This document shows, in pieces, positions 11,677 through 24,745 of a stretch of 64,000 nucleotides of DNA; positions within the stretch are counted from its first letter, which is position 1; each line of letters starts with the position of its first letter. Made by a program: the position numbers and the translations under genes. Source of the DNA: Strigamia acuminata (lineage: Eukaryota; Arthropoda; Chilopoda; Geophilomorpha; Linotaeniidae). The notes below the pieces were generated by a model. That model searched no databases. It was not told the origin of the DNA and saw only the letters and a list, made by a program, of their open reading frames with translations. The DNA is taken from contig OX442316.1 in the NCBI GenBank assembly GCA_949358305.1, positions 14,694,001 to 14,758,000 of the forward strand. Direction: 5' to 3'.

Positions 11677-12551
11677 AGTCTTATTTTTTAGTCCCGAATT
11701 TTTTTTTTTGATAGTAGTTGATAAACTATGGGGCGATTGCATTCCATTGCAATTTTTTCTTGTTTTAAATTTTACGTCAGATATAAACGAAGGGGGGGAA
11801 AAAAAAAGATAAAGATGAAATAAAGTAAAAATAAGAACAAAAAGAAACAAATTGGATATATATAAGAAAAAATATATTGATTGGAAAGCATATATATCTA
11901 TTATGGTTATATTATAGTATATACAGGCTCAATAGTATTACATTTTTGGTTTTGTAGTACTAAGAATAAAAATTAACTTCTGTTGAAGTTTATGCTGCTT
12001 AATATAAAAACCGATGGAGTTTGTTCGTGGGCCCGCCATCGATGGTTGGTTTTGTTGCGAGTGGAAATATATTTAAGCAGATTAAGCAATTTCTAGATAC
12101 AATTAACTTTTCATACCTTTTAAAACTCATAGAAGTTGTTTACGAAATAAATATTTATTATTATTCCTTTGTCCTGCGAAGCTAGGACGCGTTTTACAAT
12201 GGATAAAAACTGAATTTCGATTTGTGAAATTGAAAGAAAAGAAAATTTTAAACAATTTAAAAATATTGGATCGTTGTTGAATACGCAAATTTAAAAAACA
12301 AAACATAAAAAAACAAAAAAAAAAATCATGAATAACTTTAAAAAAAACTTAATTTTCTACTTACGTGAAAGATCGGATTTGGAACGAAAAACAAATCAAA
12401 ATAGATTTTAATTAACATGTGCTAAGGATTTCGTTTGTGTAAACAAATAAAGCATTGAAATTAGGCATGACTGCATGTTATTTCTCAAAAGAACACATCA
12501 GAATGAAAATATTACACGGTATAAAAATATAGCAAGTAAGAAAAGCGTCAT
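11677..12551. other. Shared 3' region between LSM12 and CLP1
   Basis: The two genes converge here. The sequence is AT-rich with an AATAAA-like signal near 11818 on the plus strand that could serve LSM12. No coding exon is recognisable. Confidence 0.5.
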
Positions 12552-14387
12552 TTAATGAGAATCCATGAATTGAATATCGCTCAGAAGTAAAATACTCTTT
12601 GGTAACGGCCGAGACTGCGGTGATAAAATCGTGATGTATTGTCGCTCCATGTCAATCGCGGTACTGAAAACGAGCGAAATTAATGCAAATTGTACATTTA
12701 ACGTTCGTAAATACATTACACGCAGACAAATCCTGCTACATTCGACTGAAACGGATCGTCGTCGGAATTCGTGGCGCAACTTAGCCCGAGTATGTGATGA
12801 AGTAAGTGTGGTCCGAGTGTTATCGGTACGATTTTAGTTTCGTTGTCTTCGGCTTTCATTCCCAGTGGCATGCACGAATCGGGAAGTGACGGCGCTGAAA
12901 ATCAGTCGGCGTTATTTCGAGCTAACAAAACGAGTGCTAGTTCCATCTTACCCCCAATTTTAAAAACTTTAATATCAGAAAATCGTACATCGAACGAATG
13001 AGGATACAACGGTGTTTTAAGCCCGTAAAAATACTCGCGAACTCGACCGTCTCTCGCGTCTGCTCGGACTTGCTGCGACCTTTCTACGACCTAAAAATCA
13101 AAGAAAAGGATCAAAATGATTATTTTTTTAATTTTTGCAGTTAATTCGATTACCCCGCCTGATTTAGGTAAGAAAACAACCCGCACGAATGGCGGTAGAT
13201 CGCGAACTAATTCGTTATAGAGTCGTTCTTGATCCAGTACGATGACAACATCAACTGAAAATTTACCAATTATAATTACTAAAATTAATAATTTTGATGT
13301 ATTTTGTTGTTTTATACCTTCGAAAGCTTGTGCGGTGTGATTAATCGCTCGATAACCCGTTCCTTTGACCCATCCGCAAGTATTTATGATTATTCCGGAC
13401 GAATTTGCTTTTTTATTATTTTCCAGCCGCATTGAAATGACTTCGGCCAGTCGAGAAATCAGTATTTTGTACAACGTGAGATTTTTTCCAATATCTTTGT
13501 GCCCGTAATGGTAAACTAAAGGCGCTTGTTGAGAAAATCCTTCCTCGATGTCGGCCGGTCGCTCGATTAAAAGAGCGCCAACCGAGCCAGGTATGGAAAT
13601 TTGACCCTGAGTACAACATTTTATGAAATTTTTCGTTCCGTAAATTAATTAAATTTAATTAAATTTACCTGTCCCACATCTAATTCCACAAAAACGGGCC
13701 GTCGTCCCAAACGTACCGCGTAATTTAAAAGCATTCGACATAGTGTACTTTTACCAACATCTGTGGGTCCTACTATCATGCACTAAAATGACAATTAAAT
13801 CAATTAATTATAATTAGTTGAATTAATTTTTCAAATTGTTTTCATTACAACTGGTCCTCTGATGCCCTCGGCTTCAGCTTTTTGCCGACTTTGTTCCAAC
13901 GCCGCGTGTGTGTTGACGTACATCACCATCGGGGTTTCTTTAGCGATGTATGCTACTTCGGTTTTGCCAGTAACGTAATAAAATTAAGGTTGATTTTGCG
14001 TCATAAATTATTAAAGCGCAATCACATTAATAAAAGGATATCTCGAGCGTGCACCCGTGCCAAGTGAAAGCTGCCACTTTGGCGCCGGAAGAGAAAATGT
14101 ATTTTTTATTCTTGACAATCTCGCTGCCAAATATTTCTACCATTCCATTCTTCAACTGGAAATATGAAAAAATAGATTTAGTCGGTTGGAAAATGGGTAA
14201 AAATTCAGTTATGTTACTTCCAACTGCACTCGTTCGCCTTCAACTTCGAATCGAAGTTCGGAGTTGGCTTCGAGACGATACTCGATTCCTTTAAAAACCT
14301 AAAATAGAAACGTTGATTAAGTGTCTAATACTATTTATACTGATTTCGTACATCATCTTTAGCGTAGGAATCCTTTTCTTCGGTCAT
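12552..14387 (-). CDS. CLP1: CLP1: polynucleotide 5'-hydroxyl kinase, mRNA 3'-end and tRNA splicing factor
   Basis: RNA 5'-kinase of cleavage factor II and partner of the tRNA splicing endonuclease; nuclear. Exons from the 5' end: 14352-14387, 14218-14298, 14042-14155, 13852-13974, 13669-13782, 13318-13606, 13154-13254, 12952-13090, 12720-12894, 12552-12663. The joined frame gives 427 residues, close to the 425 of the human protein. The N-terminal domain includes [14 protein letters not shown] and AAFTWHGC. The kinase Walker A is GPTDVGKST, followed by [21 protein letters not shown]-type sequence, [12 protein letters not shown] and [14 protein letters not shown]. The C-terminus is [17 protein letters not shown]. 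One intron (13975-14041) is AT-AC, with U12 signals. Each phase was checked and agrees. Confidence 0.96.
13975..14041 (-). other. 67-nt U12-type AT-AC intron in CLP1
   Basis: On the minus strand the exon ends CTCGAG and the intron begins ATATCCTTTTATT, the U12 donor consensus. It ends ACCTTAATTTTATTAC, with a branch-like CCTTAA about 10 nt from the AC terminus. Splicing here joins WHGCTLE to [13 protein letters not shown], where the protein family is continuous. No AG acceptor lies nearby. At 67 nt it is short for this class. Confidence 0.92.
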
Positions 14388-17300
14388 GTTTATTTACAAT
14401 AGGGTCTGTGGTGTCCTCGTGTCCAAACGAATGCGGATCGTGTCTGGTTCTAGTCACGTTCCATCGATTCGATATATAGTAATTCTAATTGGTCAGCAGG
14501 CGGGAAAATTTTAGAAAATGTTATTAAATTTAATTTAATTTTATACCAAGAAAAAATTATTTTTCATAAGAAATGGTAATCCATGTCATTTAATTTTAAC
14601 AAAACTTTTGGAGCAAGTTCCGGATCCCATCCATCACTTCCTGTTGCACCAAGCTAGTAACCAATCAGATTCAGTGTTGTCTTCTGGGTTGATAGAAGAT
14701 TGTATTGTAGCAACGGTGGAGTGGACAGCAGTCAGGTTGAACTGTTTATATGGTTTAACGGGCTAAAGTGCATATTTATTTACATTCAACTTGTCTATTC
14801 GACGAACACGACACTTCAGGTAAGATAACAAAATCAAAAGGTTCGGTATCTGTTTAGAAAATACGGAAAAGCCTGTTTGATACGAACGAAGGAACTGGCA
14901 ACCGAATATTTACTTCCTGAACGGCTCCGAAATGTAGAAAAAAAATATCCCAGATAACAAAAAATTACTAAGAACCGAACGAGTGACACACATTCGCAGG
15001 AATAAGGCCTTTACTCCCATCACATAGAACACTTTCTTTAAAAATTGACATCGTTTTCACCGACTCCCACGGAAGAATGCGAAAAGAACAAAGACAATTG
15101 TGTGCTGGAAAATTTTTAAAAAAATTCACATTTTATATTTTCGTTTTTTAGTCAACACTAAATATTTCTAGTCACAACAAACAAATGGAGGAAAAAAGAA
15201 AAAAAATACAATATTATCGAATGGGTGGGTATAACGACCTCGTTATGGTTCAATTGGTCATCCTTTAGATCCTGCTGTGTGCTGTCTGACTCACCTGTGT
15301 TTTTAAAAAAAAAAATTTTTTTTGTTTTATTTATTTTTTTTGTTGTGATGAGAGATAATTTTGTTATGAGATTGAGAAGATTCGGGGAGTAACATCTTAC
15401 ACGTTGAGACAAAAACAGGGATGTTGACCTTGTACTTTTTTACACACCTAAGTATCCTTTTTGGGCTCGATTATGACGTGTCCCAAATCAGTAGGTGTGA
15501 AACGTGATTTTTATAACTCAGTCTAATGAAACCATAACCAGACTACTTGTAGTGCAATTTTGAAGGTTATTAAGTAATAATTTAAAGCATGACTGAGATA
15601 CTAAGATTTTAGACGCAAAACTACATCTTGCAAGATCAGAAAACTTTTTTAACGTTAAGAGTAACTTTTGAACGAGACATTTTAAAATTCGTGCGAGATG
15701 AAAATTTAGACGAGAAGTTATTGAATACGTTTAGTGTTTTTCGAGTGAGTCGCACCTTTTGACGTATTTTTATTAGGGTTAGACGAATACCATAAATATC
15801 CTGCCAATACCGTAAATATCCTGCCGATACCGATATTGTCCTCAACCAATAGTTTTGTCGAATTAATTTGATATTCTAAAAAATAATTTATTTAAATTAA
15901 ATACCCAAGTAATTATTTTAATGTAATTTAATAAAAATGATGCAAAATTTGCATGATTTTGTAAATTGTCTAGTGCAGGGGTTCTTAAACTTTTTAATAT
16001 TACGACACACAAACATGAAACGAGTTTTGCATACGTTTTAGACTTTTTGAATGCACCTACCGATACTAATACCGATATTTTGCCAAATATTGGTATCGGC
16101 CAGACCCTATTCTTTCTAGAAGAAATTTACATTGTACGCAACCAAATGGCTAATTTCCTGCACAGATGATACACAATCATAAACCATGCAGGGATGAGTC
16201 TTTTTCGTTGAAAAAAAATATTTTATTATGTATTAGTCATTTTGAAGTTGAAAAATGGACATTTTTGTGCATGTTTTTTGGATCAATTTGGCATTTAATT
16301 TGGTTTGTGATTACGTCATAGAAAATTAACAATTTTGATTTTAATCGCTTTAATTAGACGTTAAATTACGTCATAGGTCACGGGGATTGCCCCGAGTTGT
16401 TTTGGTTTAAAAGTTTAAACGTTTTGTGTGTCGTGGTCACTTAATATTGGTCTGGAAAATTCGGATCCAGGTCATGACCGGTCGTGTTCTCTCGATTAAA
16501 AAAGGGAGAAACAACAAATTGAATATAGAAATTCAATTTTTTCGATTGTGATGCAAGATTTTAATCAATATAGAGAGATTGTCAATTATCTTTTTTAAAT
16601 GTGTCAGAAGAAGTAGTACACGTTTCTAATCTGAAAGAAATCTGTTCTTTTTTATTTTTGTATTAATTAACGGGGAAAATTTGGAGGGAAATTATCCGAA
16701 TTACGTCATGGAGTTGTTGTGAAGCGCGGAATTGTGGGATAGTAATGACGGACGTGAAAAGCGAAGTGCATTTGCGAGAGGGTTAAATAATTTTCGTTTA
16801 AATTTTCCTACTGTTTGCAATTGAAAGCTAATGAAGGAATCTGTCTAATTTTATTTCGATGGATTTTCTAAATTTTTACGGTAGGTTTTTAAGTAATAAA
16901 TTTTAAAATGGAGAATTCGTCGGGTTGCTTGAGTAACGGTAATGTTTTCGATTTAGAATATGACGATATTGTGGTTTAAATTAAGTAAATAGTTTGCATT
17001 AGATAGTCGTTTCGTTTTAATATCGAAGGGGAAGTGAAGTATTTATCAGGGCAAACAAATTGATAATTTTATTCGGTATCAAACGGGCTCTAAATCACGA
17101 TGTTTCGGTGAGAAAAGCATTAATTATTCACTGGTTATTGATTCACATTGATTTTGAACTGTTTTGGTTTCTGTTTATTAATTTTTATTCAATTTGAGCT
17201 GATATTTATTACTATTTATTTAATTTGAGCTGTTTTTGTTGATAATTATTGATGTTTTCTTTATTACTTGCTTTTTTTCTTGATATTTTCTTGATATTTC

Positions 17301-17555
17301 TAGAAATTTTTTGATTTTTAAAAAATGAAATTTCTTGATTTTTCTTTTTAATTCTAACTGTTTTTTTTTGGGTGTTTTTTTTTTGTTCTTGAAATTAGAA
17401 CAATTTGTTGATATTTGTTGATTTTTGTCTTTCCTTAACTTTGAAGTGTTTTGTTGATTTTTATGGACATTTCTTAATTTTTACGATTTTTTAAAATTTC
17501 TTTCTAGATTGATTAAAATTGAACGGCCAAATTGATAATTGTACGTTGATTTACA
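14388..17555. other. Intergenic region between CLP1 and the DNAJB6-like gene
   Basis: No gene is recognised in most of this stretch. At 15772-16112 there are degenerate repeats built on ACCGATATT-type motifs, with imperfect inverted ends (TAGGGTTAGACGAATACC on the left, TAGGGTCTGGCCGATACC on the right read backwards), likely a decayed DNA transposon. Near 15976 a CAGGGGTTCTTAAACTTTT motif resembles a hAT terminus but has no partner. A TTTCTTTCTAG acceptor at about 17505 probably starts the leader exon of the DNAJB6-like gene. Confidence 0.5.
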
Positions 17556-18953
17556 ATGGGAGATTACTATCAAATTTTGGAAGTTCCGCGAAACGCGTCG
17601 GTTGCCGAAATCAAAAAAGCGTAAGTAGATTGGGATGACCTTGAGAAATTAGAAAATAAATTGGTGTGACAAGATTATTCATCACTTGTTGATGAGTGGA
17701 GAATAAACAAATGCGAAATGGGCCGCACGCCAAGTCCTTTAGCAATTCTGCCAGATTTTTAGTTGAATAAAAGATATTTTTAATGATTGTTCTTTTTTTT
17801 TTTCGAAACAGATACAGGAAATTAGCACTAAAATGGCATCCAGATAAAAATCTAGACAAAAAAGACGATGCGGAAAAGCAATTCAAAGAAATATCGGAGG
17901 CTTATGAAGTTCTTTCAGATGGTAATTCCTTTATATAAATAGATTGGAATTTTTTATTAATTTTTTTTCTTGAATTTTAAACAGAAAAGAAACGAAAGAT
18001 TTATGATCAGTACGGCAAGGAAGGGTTGTTCGGACATAGTCAACGTCGTCGGCCGTCCGAAGAGGGATATGAATTTGCTGGAGATTTTCCTTTCTTTACA
18101 TTTGCATTTCGAGATCCGGAAGAAGTGTTTCGGGAGTTTTTTGGAGGCGATCATTTCCCCGATTTCTTTGGAGGTAGAATACAATAATGACGCTTGTTCA
18201 GGGGCGGATCAAGAAGGGGATGGTCATTTTGGTTCAATTTTTTACAAAAAATTTAATTTTTAGCCTAAAATTTGACGTTTTTAGAAAAAAATTTGACGTT
18301 TTTAGCAAAAAAATTGACGTTTTTGACCAAAAATTGACGTTTTTAGCAAAAAATTTGACGTTTTTGACCAAAAATTTGACGTAGTTGACTAAAAAGTTGA
18401 CTTTTTGACCATTTGAGTTGATTTGAGTTGATTTTTTAATTTTTCTATTTTTTATTTGTTTTTAGGGCTTTCGAATAGACAAGACAGGCTTCAACCATCA
18501 ATTTTTGGTGGTTCACCTTTTGCAAGAGGTGGCTTCGGTGGTTTTTTTGGCTTTCAAGATTTCTTTCCTCCAACAGATTCTGGGTGAGGCGTTAAATAGA
18601 AACATTTAGGTTTTTTTTTTATATTTAACTAATTTTTTTACTTGGTTTTATTTAAATTTGTTTCGCAGCTTCGCAAATTTCTCAAGCACTACGAGTTTTG
18701 GTAATTTTGGAGGGCCGTCCGGTGCCAATGTAAGGAAAACGTCGACATCAACGAGATTCATCAATGGAAGGAAAGTCGTAACAAAAAAGTATGGTTTTTA
18801 AATTAAATTCAATTTAAATTAATCAATTAATTTTTTCTTGTACATTTTTATTTTAGGATCAGTGAAAATGGCGCGGAAACAGTTACAGTAATTGAAGACG
18901 GTATTTTGAAATCGAAGACAGTAAACGGTGTAGCTCAAGCAATTAGTTACTAA
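17556..18953 (+). CDS. DNAJB6: DnaJ homolog subfamily B member 6-type co-chaperone
   Basis: Class B Hsp40: stimulates Hsp70 ATPase through its J domain and suppresses aggregation through its serine-rich region. Exons: 17556-17620, 17812-17921, 17985-18173, 18466-18583, 18669-18788, 18857-18953, giving 232 residues. The J domain occupies about residues 1-70 ([44 protein letters not shown]), with the HPD motif intact. A Gly/Phe-rich segment follows ([16 protein letters not shown]), then a Ser/Gly region, and the C-terminus has [16 protein letters not shown], as in DNAJB6 rather than DNAJB1. The short length matches the cytoplasmic DNAJB6b-type isoform without a nuclear localisation tail. The intron at 18174-18465 contains a tandem repeat. 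Confidence 0.93.
18225..18410 (+). repeat. Short tandem repeat in a DNAJB6-like intron
   Basis: About seven imperfect copies of AAAAATTTGACGTTTTTAGC / AAAATTGACGTTTTTGACC, roughly 21-24 bp each, lie within the intron before the 18466 exon. They keep a long frame open by chance. A CAGGGGCGGATCAAG motif just upstream (about 18206) resembles a hAT transposon end, but no second end was found. Confidence 0.7.
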
Positions 18954-20073
18954 AATAATTGAAAAAAAGGAACTTTGTCGTATTATTTATGTGTAAGAAA
19001 GAGAGAAAAGAAGAAAAAAAAGGATAATTGTTTGTTTAAAAAAAAAAATGAAAAATGTTATCTACCAATAAGTAAAAGTGTGATTTTTGTTATTTTGTTT
19101 CTAATTTAAATTTTGTTTTAAATTATCTCTCTCGGAAGATTTTTTTTAAAGAAAGCAATGGCTGTCTGCAACGTGAATGAGAACGATGGAACTTGAGCAA
19201 CTGTAAATCTATTTCGTACTAAATTATAATGCCTCGAGAAAGTAGCCACCACGTTAACTCTGATAAACGCAAATGCACGTGATAATAAATCAGTTAAATG
19301 TTTTTCTTGGGAGTTCTGTTTCAATGGTGAAATTTGCATTTTTTTATTTCTTTTTCTGTTTGTTTATTTCTTTTACCGTTTGTTATTAAAGACAACTTGA
19401 AGTAATTTTTGTTACTACTTACTGCAAATTTTGTAATTAATTTACAATCTAGTCACATCAAGATAGATTTTTGAATGTTACGTTGAAATACTTTGGAATT
19501 CTTGACAAACACATAACTGCTGATTTTTTTAATTATTTTTTGATAGATCTGATTGTGTGTCCATGCAGAATAACAATGTTAGTGTCTTAACCGAGGTGTT
19601 TTAGTTTTTATTTGAAAGATAAAAGAAAATCGCTTTGAAATAGAAATGTTTTTACTTGGCACTTTTAACATTTGATTGTGGATGAATGTTTTTGTGCAAA
19701 TATTGTGAATATACGAGTGCCCGGCATTGTAAAATATCGTAACTGCATTATTTTGCGTTTTAATTAAAAAGAAAAATAAACAAAATTAATTTGTTTTGAA
19801 TAATTATCATCGAACGACCGTTCTGTTATGTTACCATGGGAACGTTGGTGGCAGTACCGTCCTCCAGCTAGCGGGTCAAAATTCGGGTAACACTAAAACC
19901 CGATTCATTCGACATAAAGCCCGTTTTGTTCCGGCGATTCGCTCTACCACGAGATCGTAACGAAAACTGCAATCGCAAAGAACACGGTTTCGTGTCGGTT
20001 TCTCGACATTTCCGAGAGACTGGAATTAAACTCGACATCGTCGTATTCCGCTGAACGTTCCCAAAGGTCTGCA

Positions 20074-23000
20074 ATGGACCCATTCAGCAATTACCGAAGA
20101 CATGTGGCGAATTGGAGCAGTTCGGATCCCCGACCAAGTCTCCTTCCAAACCCAACCGCTGCTTATGGACGGCGACAACCCGACCCGTGGGCAACCAAAC
20201 CCTCGCCCGAGCCGGTCCAGAATTACGCCTTTCAGCGCCAGTTCAACCCCCAATCCGGCGGACCCGCCACAATGCAGAGATTTCAGTCCAATTTCTCGTC
20301 TAGTTTCAAACGGGAGTACCAGCCATTTGCGGACGAGTCGTCGCCGCAACAATCGTTCTCTCGCTCGTCGTTTCAACCGCAACCGCTTCTTGCTCAGCCC
20401 CGATTTGAACCGTTTCAAAGATGGGAAAACCAGGACCGCAGAAGTGGTAAACGGACAAAAAATGATGCAAAATTTGCACTGTCGAATTTGAATTTTTGAT
20501 TTTTAATTTTTGTTTTGTTTAGGCGATAGTTGGAAAAACCAGAAAAAGCCAAACCAGCAGCAGAAGTTTGGGAAGAATAAACCGAAGCAAAATTGGGGGA
20601 AAAAAAGGCAAAGGAATCCGTCGAAAGAGGAGGAAAAAAGCAAGAAATTACACACGGATGAAAATGAATGTTGGAATAGTGACGGAGTAAGTAGCGAGGT
20701 ATTGTGGTGTCATCCACTTTGAATACCGTGAATTCTCTCATTGTACACCCGCGAATTACCAGCGAAATGAAGTTAAACCTCCACGGTATAAATTCCTCTC
20801 CAGGATTACAAAACTTGCAAAAAAACACAAAATTAGACTTTTAAAATCGATTTTAGTCAATGATTTGCGACTATTTACACGCAGAATGATGTAAATGACA
20901 AATTGTAAATTTTTCTCGTCTAGCCCCGCGCGCAATTAGAGGATATACGGTATTTGGAATTGTTTTTAAGCAGTTTTTATTTAATTTTAGGGAGTGTTTG
21001 TTATCGACGACGAGCTCGAGCAGAGTATTAGTAAGAAATCCGAGAGCGGCGACGCCGAATCTAACACTAACGCCAATGCTGCGAAAACGGAGTTCGACCA
21101 AGGTGTGTTTGTGTTGTGTGGAACTGTGCGTGTAAAATTAGATGTTTTTATATTACCTATAGACAAATGTTTAGATTACGTTGTTCGGATTCGTGTTGCC
21201 CGTTTTATTGGGCCTTATTAATGAAAAATTTATTATTGCCATTTTTTAACGTCTAGATGTCCAATCAGGTGATAAAGACGAAGGCCGTACAGGTACTAAG
21301 AAAGCAGAAGATGATTCTGATGATAATGGTTTGTTTTTCCATTCCGTTTTTGACATTAATTTAAATTAATGGATTATTTGGGATTTATTGTATTTTTAAG
21401 CGTTTTATTTCTTTGTTTTAATTATTTTTTTTTTTTGTTTTTGTTTTTTTATTAGTGGCGCCGAGTAATAAATCTCATAATACACATTCACCAAGTATTC
21501 CAGCTGACCGGCGTGCGGAGAAGTTTTATTGTGCGGTATGAACTGAACCGATTCGTTTGCTTATAATTTATCGGTTAATTCGAATAATTTTTTTCAGCTG
21601 TGTGATGCGAAATGTGGAAATGAAAACAATTATCGTTTTCATTGCGAAGGAAATCGACATTTAAGGGTATTTAAGTTGATTTGTATTCAATTTGCGTGTT
21701 CATTTTATTGTTTTAATTCTTAGAATTTGAATGCATCGAAAGGAATTCCCATGTCGCCGAGGAAACCATCAGACAATAAAGGAATAATGCAGGACAAGCC
21801 GCCATTAAGTAAGTCTATAATTTTTTTTATTTTTTTTCTATTTGTAATTTCTGTTTATTTTTTTTTAGTAGATACGATTCCGGGGTCGATGACGTCCGAA
21901 AACACTCCAGAGGAATTTAGTGAAAATGTGTTAGAAACAGGCATTCCTAAACCACAAGTCAGTATAATGCAAAGCAAGTTGAACAGTTATCAAGCGCCGC
22001 TAATAGGTAAATTACGAGTATTTGATTATTTGTCGTCGAGTGGAATTTATTTTGTTTTGTTTTTCTGTTTTAGGTTTGAATTATGTGCTAGAACTGCAGT
22101 CGGAAAATCAATTTTGCGAACCGAAATACGAGTGCAGTTTGTGCGATACAAAATGCGATTCTACGAGTTTGCTTGCCCACGTGACTGGATCTGAGCATAG
22201 AATGACTTACATGGTGAGAGGTTGAAAAGAAAAAGTGTAAAAATCGAATTTAACGTTTAATTGTGCCAAGGTTAAACATCACAAAATCGAATACGACCGA
22301 TTGTCGAACACTCGCGCGTCGAAGGACGAGTTTGCGGTCGAATTGATTCGCGCTGTGGAAAAGATACAAAGGACGGACGGACGTGGACAGATGCAAATTC
22401 AATCGGGATTTGGGAAATCGCCGAGTAAGATTTAAATACTCGCATTTCTTGATGTGAAATTATTATAATTATAATTATTATAAGTGGGGTCGGCGGACAA
22501 GTCTAAAAAATGGGTTTTTAAAGAGCCGACATCTCTCACTCCAAATCAATACTACATGGATTCGCAACGTGCGAAATGGAAAGAAAACGCAACTGGAAAT
22601 AAAGATGAATATTTCACAACCGATTCGTTCGATGGGTTTGATAAGGACGAGGGAAACAGGTGATTAAATATATAAATAATGATTTGGAATTTGACCGTTA
22701 ATTATTTTTTTTTGTATTTTTAGCAACAATAATTCTCAACCGACGAGTCAGCAAGCAGATGCAGAGCCCACACCTGAAGTAGTTGACGATAATCCATTCA
22801 GCAAGATTCTGGAGGATGATCCAGATAGTTTGAGCTTGTCTAAAGGAAGTTTGGGGGCTTTATTAAGAGTTTTGGTAATTTTAAGGCGTGTGAATGCAAA
22901 TTTGCGATTGTTTATTCATATTGTGAATGAAATTTCAGGGTAAATGCGAAGTTAAGAACGAAGAGGATGCGCAGATGGCTTTGCAAGTATCAAACGCACT

Positions 23001-23221
23001 CACGGCATCTCTCTTCAAGTACAGAGTTCAAAGCATGTCGTCAGAAGTATGATTTTAAATAATTAATAAATAAATAAATAGTAGTAATAATGAATAAATG
23101 TATTTATTTATATTTTTAGTGTGTGCAGGTGCTCAATTCCAATTTATCGGGATCTGCTTTGAAAATGTTAGTTGGCGAAACTGAAGATTTAACGACTTCA
23201 AAACCACCTGACCAATCGTAG
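20074..23221 (+). CDS. Protein with two U1/matrin-type C2H2 zinc fingers, unnamed (14 exons)
   Basis: Exons: 20074-20446, 20523-20686, 20991-21102, 21257-21328, 21456-21535, 21598-21666, 21724-21808, 21869-22006, 22074-22213, 22271-22424, 22485-22659, 22724-22874, 22939-23046, 23120-23221. Phases agree and give 640 residues. The N-terminus is Pro/Gln/Arg/Phe-rich, then Lys-rich, and looks disordered. Finger 1 is FYCALCDAKCGNENNYRFHC with its last histidine in EGNRH. Finger 2 is YECSLCDTKC with AHVTGSEHRM. The CX2C...HX5H spacing and the GSEH motif suit U1-type fingers, which usually bind double-stranded RNA or RNA-protein complexes. The motif GLNYVLELQ before finger 2 also occurs in unnamed animal proteins of this class. 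I do not recognise an orthologue. An AATAAA signal lies at 23467-23472. Confidence 0.82.
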
Positions 23222-23550
23222 AAAGTAGGGAAAGCCCATTACTTTAAACCCCAGATTCAGTTCATTGAAATGAATTTTTATTTGGTAATTTATAATTATT
23301 TTTCTCTTCTCTTCTCTTTTTTTTAAAAAAAAAACGAAAACAAAAGATGATCGAATTGAAGCCAATCATAAATCAGTTGTTAATTTCGTTCTTTTAGTTT
23401 ATTTTATATCCGTGACAGTTCATTAAAAGTTTGCTATTGATGTATCATTTATTTCGCCCCTTAAAAAATAAAGGTTGAATAGTTCACACTTTTCGTTTCA
23501 CCTGTTTAATCTGTAACAAAAAGCATTTTATATCACAAAGATCCAACCAT

Positions 23551-24745
23551 TCAAACGTTGTAATTGGGAGCCTTTGGCTCCAATTTCCTAGTCACAATAT
23601 TAAATGTCAACGCAGAAGCAATGGCAACGTGTAATAAAATCTGCCAAGTGTCTCGAATGGTCGAGACCAACATATTGCACGTACAAATGAGCGCAAAACA
23701 TACGCAAGTCTTTAAATTTCTTCTTTTTGGATAAGCCACTAGTAAATAAATCTGAAATGAAGTAAAATGAGCACGTAAGAATGTGGTAAATCATATGAAA
23801 TTACCTGAAAACATTGAAAAAACGCTTCTAGTAGAAAACTAATACCGTGTAGCGGACTACTGCCGTCATAACCCTAAAGAAAAATGGAATTTATTTGGTT
23901 TTTTTGTTTAAATTTCGCAATTTTCGTTAATTTTACTTCTAAATTTGATTCGCTCGACGCCGTTAAACCTCGCACAACATTAAATAAGGCACAGAAACCA
24001 CTGAAGGCCATGCAGATTATTCCAAACCACGAAATCGGAGTAATTCGAGACGAAAAATTCACTGAAAAGAAACAAGTGAGTGAATAAAATGTTTGTTTTG
24101 CTCTTCTTTTGAATACAGACCAACCGTTTCTCCGTTCGGTTTGCCGTTATATAGTTGAATATCGTGCGCGGACAACAAATGTGGCGGACGTAATTTAATT
24201 TCCGTACTTAAATCGGGCAGGTTTAATTTGGTCGTAAGTGTCCGTGGACTGTTATATCGTTGCCGCAATTTGTATACAAAATTATCTGGAATAAAATACA
24301 TTTGATTGTAAGAAATCGGCACAAATTTAGACCGCTCGGGTACCGAATTCGATAAACGTGTACGGTCGCACTGCATTGTTTATTTGCGAGGTGTTATACA
24401 CGACGATAAATTCCTTCATCAGTTCGTTTAAATAACTGAATGCGAGCACGCACGGGTAATTGGATTCGCACAACGCCATGAAAGTGACTCCTAGGGATGT
24501 GATGAAGCTGGAAATGAAAAATGAAAATCGGTTTAATGTCGTAATTACGGCGTTGGGTTTTGAGCTTACTGGATTACGTGTGGATTTAATCGAAGCGTGC
24601 AACGATCGGGATATTTTGACACCTTTTTGCCCAGTAGTTTTAACGCTATTCGAGATTCTTTGACTTCGCGTAAACTTTCTGATTCGGTAGATGCAGACAA
24701 AATGAGCCCATCTCTGCTTCTAACGATCATGGCGTAGAGAATCAT
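23551..24745 (-). CDS. SEC22A/C-like: SEC22A/SEC22C-type vesicle-trafficking membrane protein
   Basis: ER-Golgi longin-domain membrane protein. Exons from the 5' end: 24570-24745, 24344-24507, 24121-24285, 23937-24061, 23805-23873, 23551-23751, giving 299 residues (about 303-307 in vertebrates). The longin domain covers roughly residues 1-120 ([57 protein letters not shown]). A conserved [17 protein letters not shown]-type segment follows, then four hydrophobic segments and the C-terminus KAPNYNV. Like SEC22A/C, and unlike SEC22B, there is a multi-span C-terminus in place of a SNARE motif. The donor at 24120 (GTCTGT) is weak but is the only one that keeps the phase. Its start faces that of CFAP221 across 294 bp, suggesting a shared promoter region. 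Confidence 0.92.

Noticed and set aside
15772-16112. Possible MITE with TAGGGT-type ends
   Set aside because: The ends match only loosely and no target duplication could be defined. It is mentioned as decayed repeat only.
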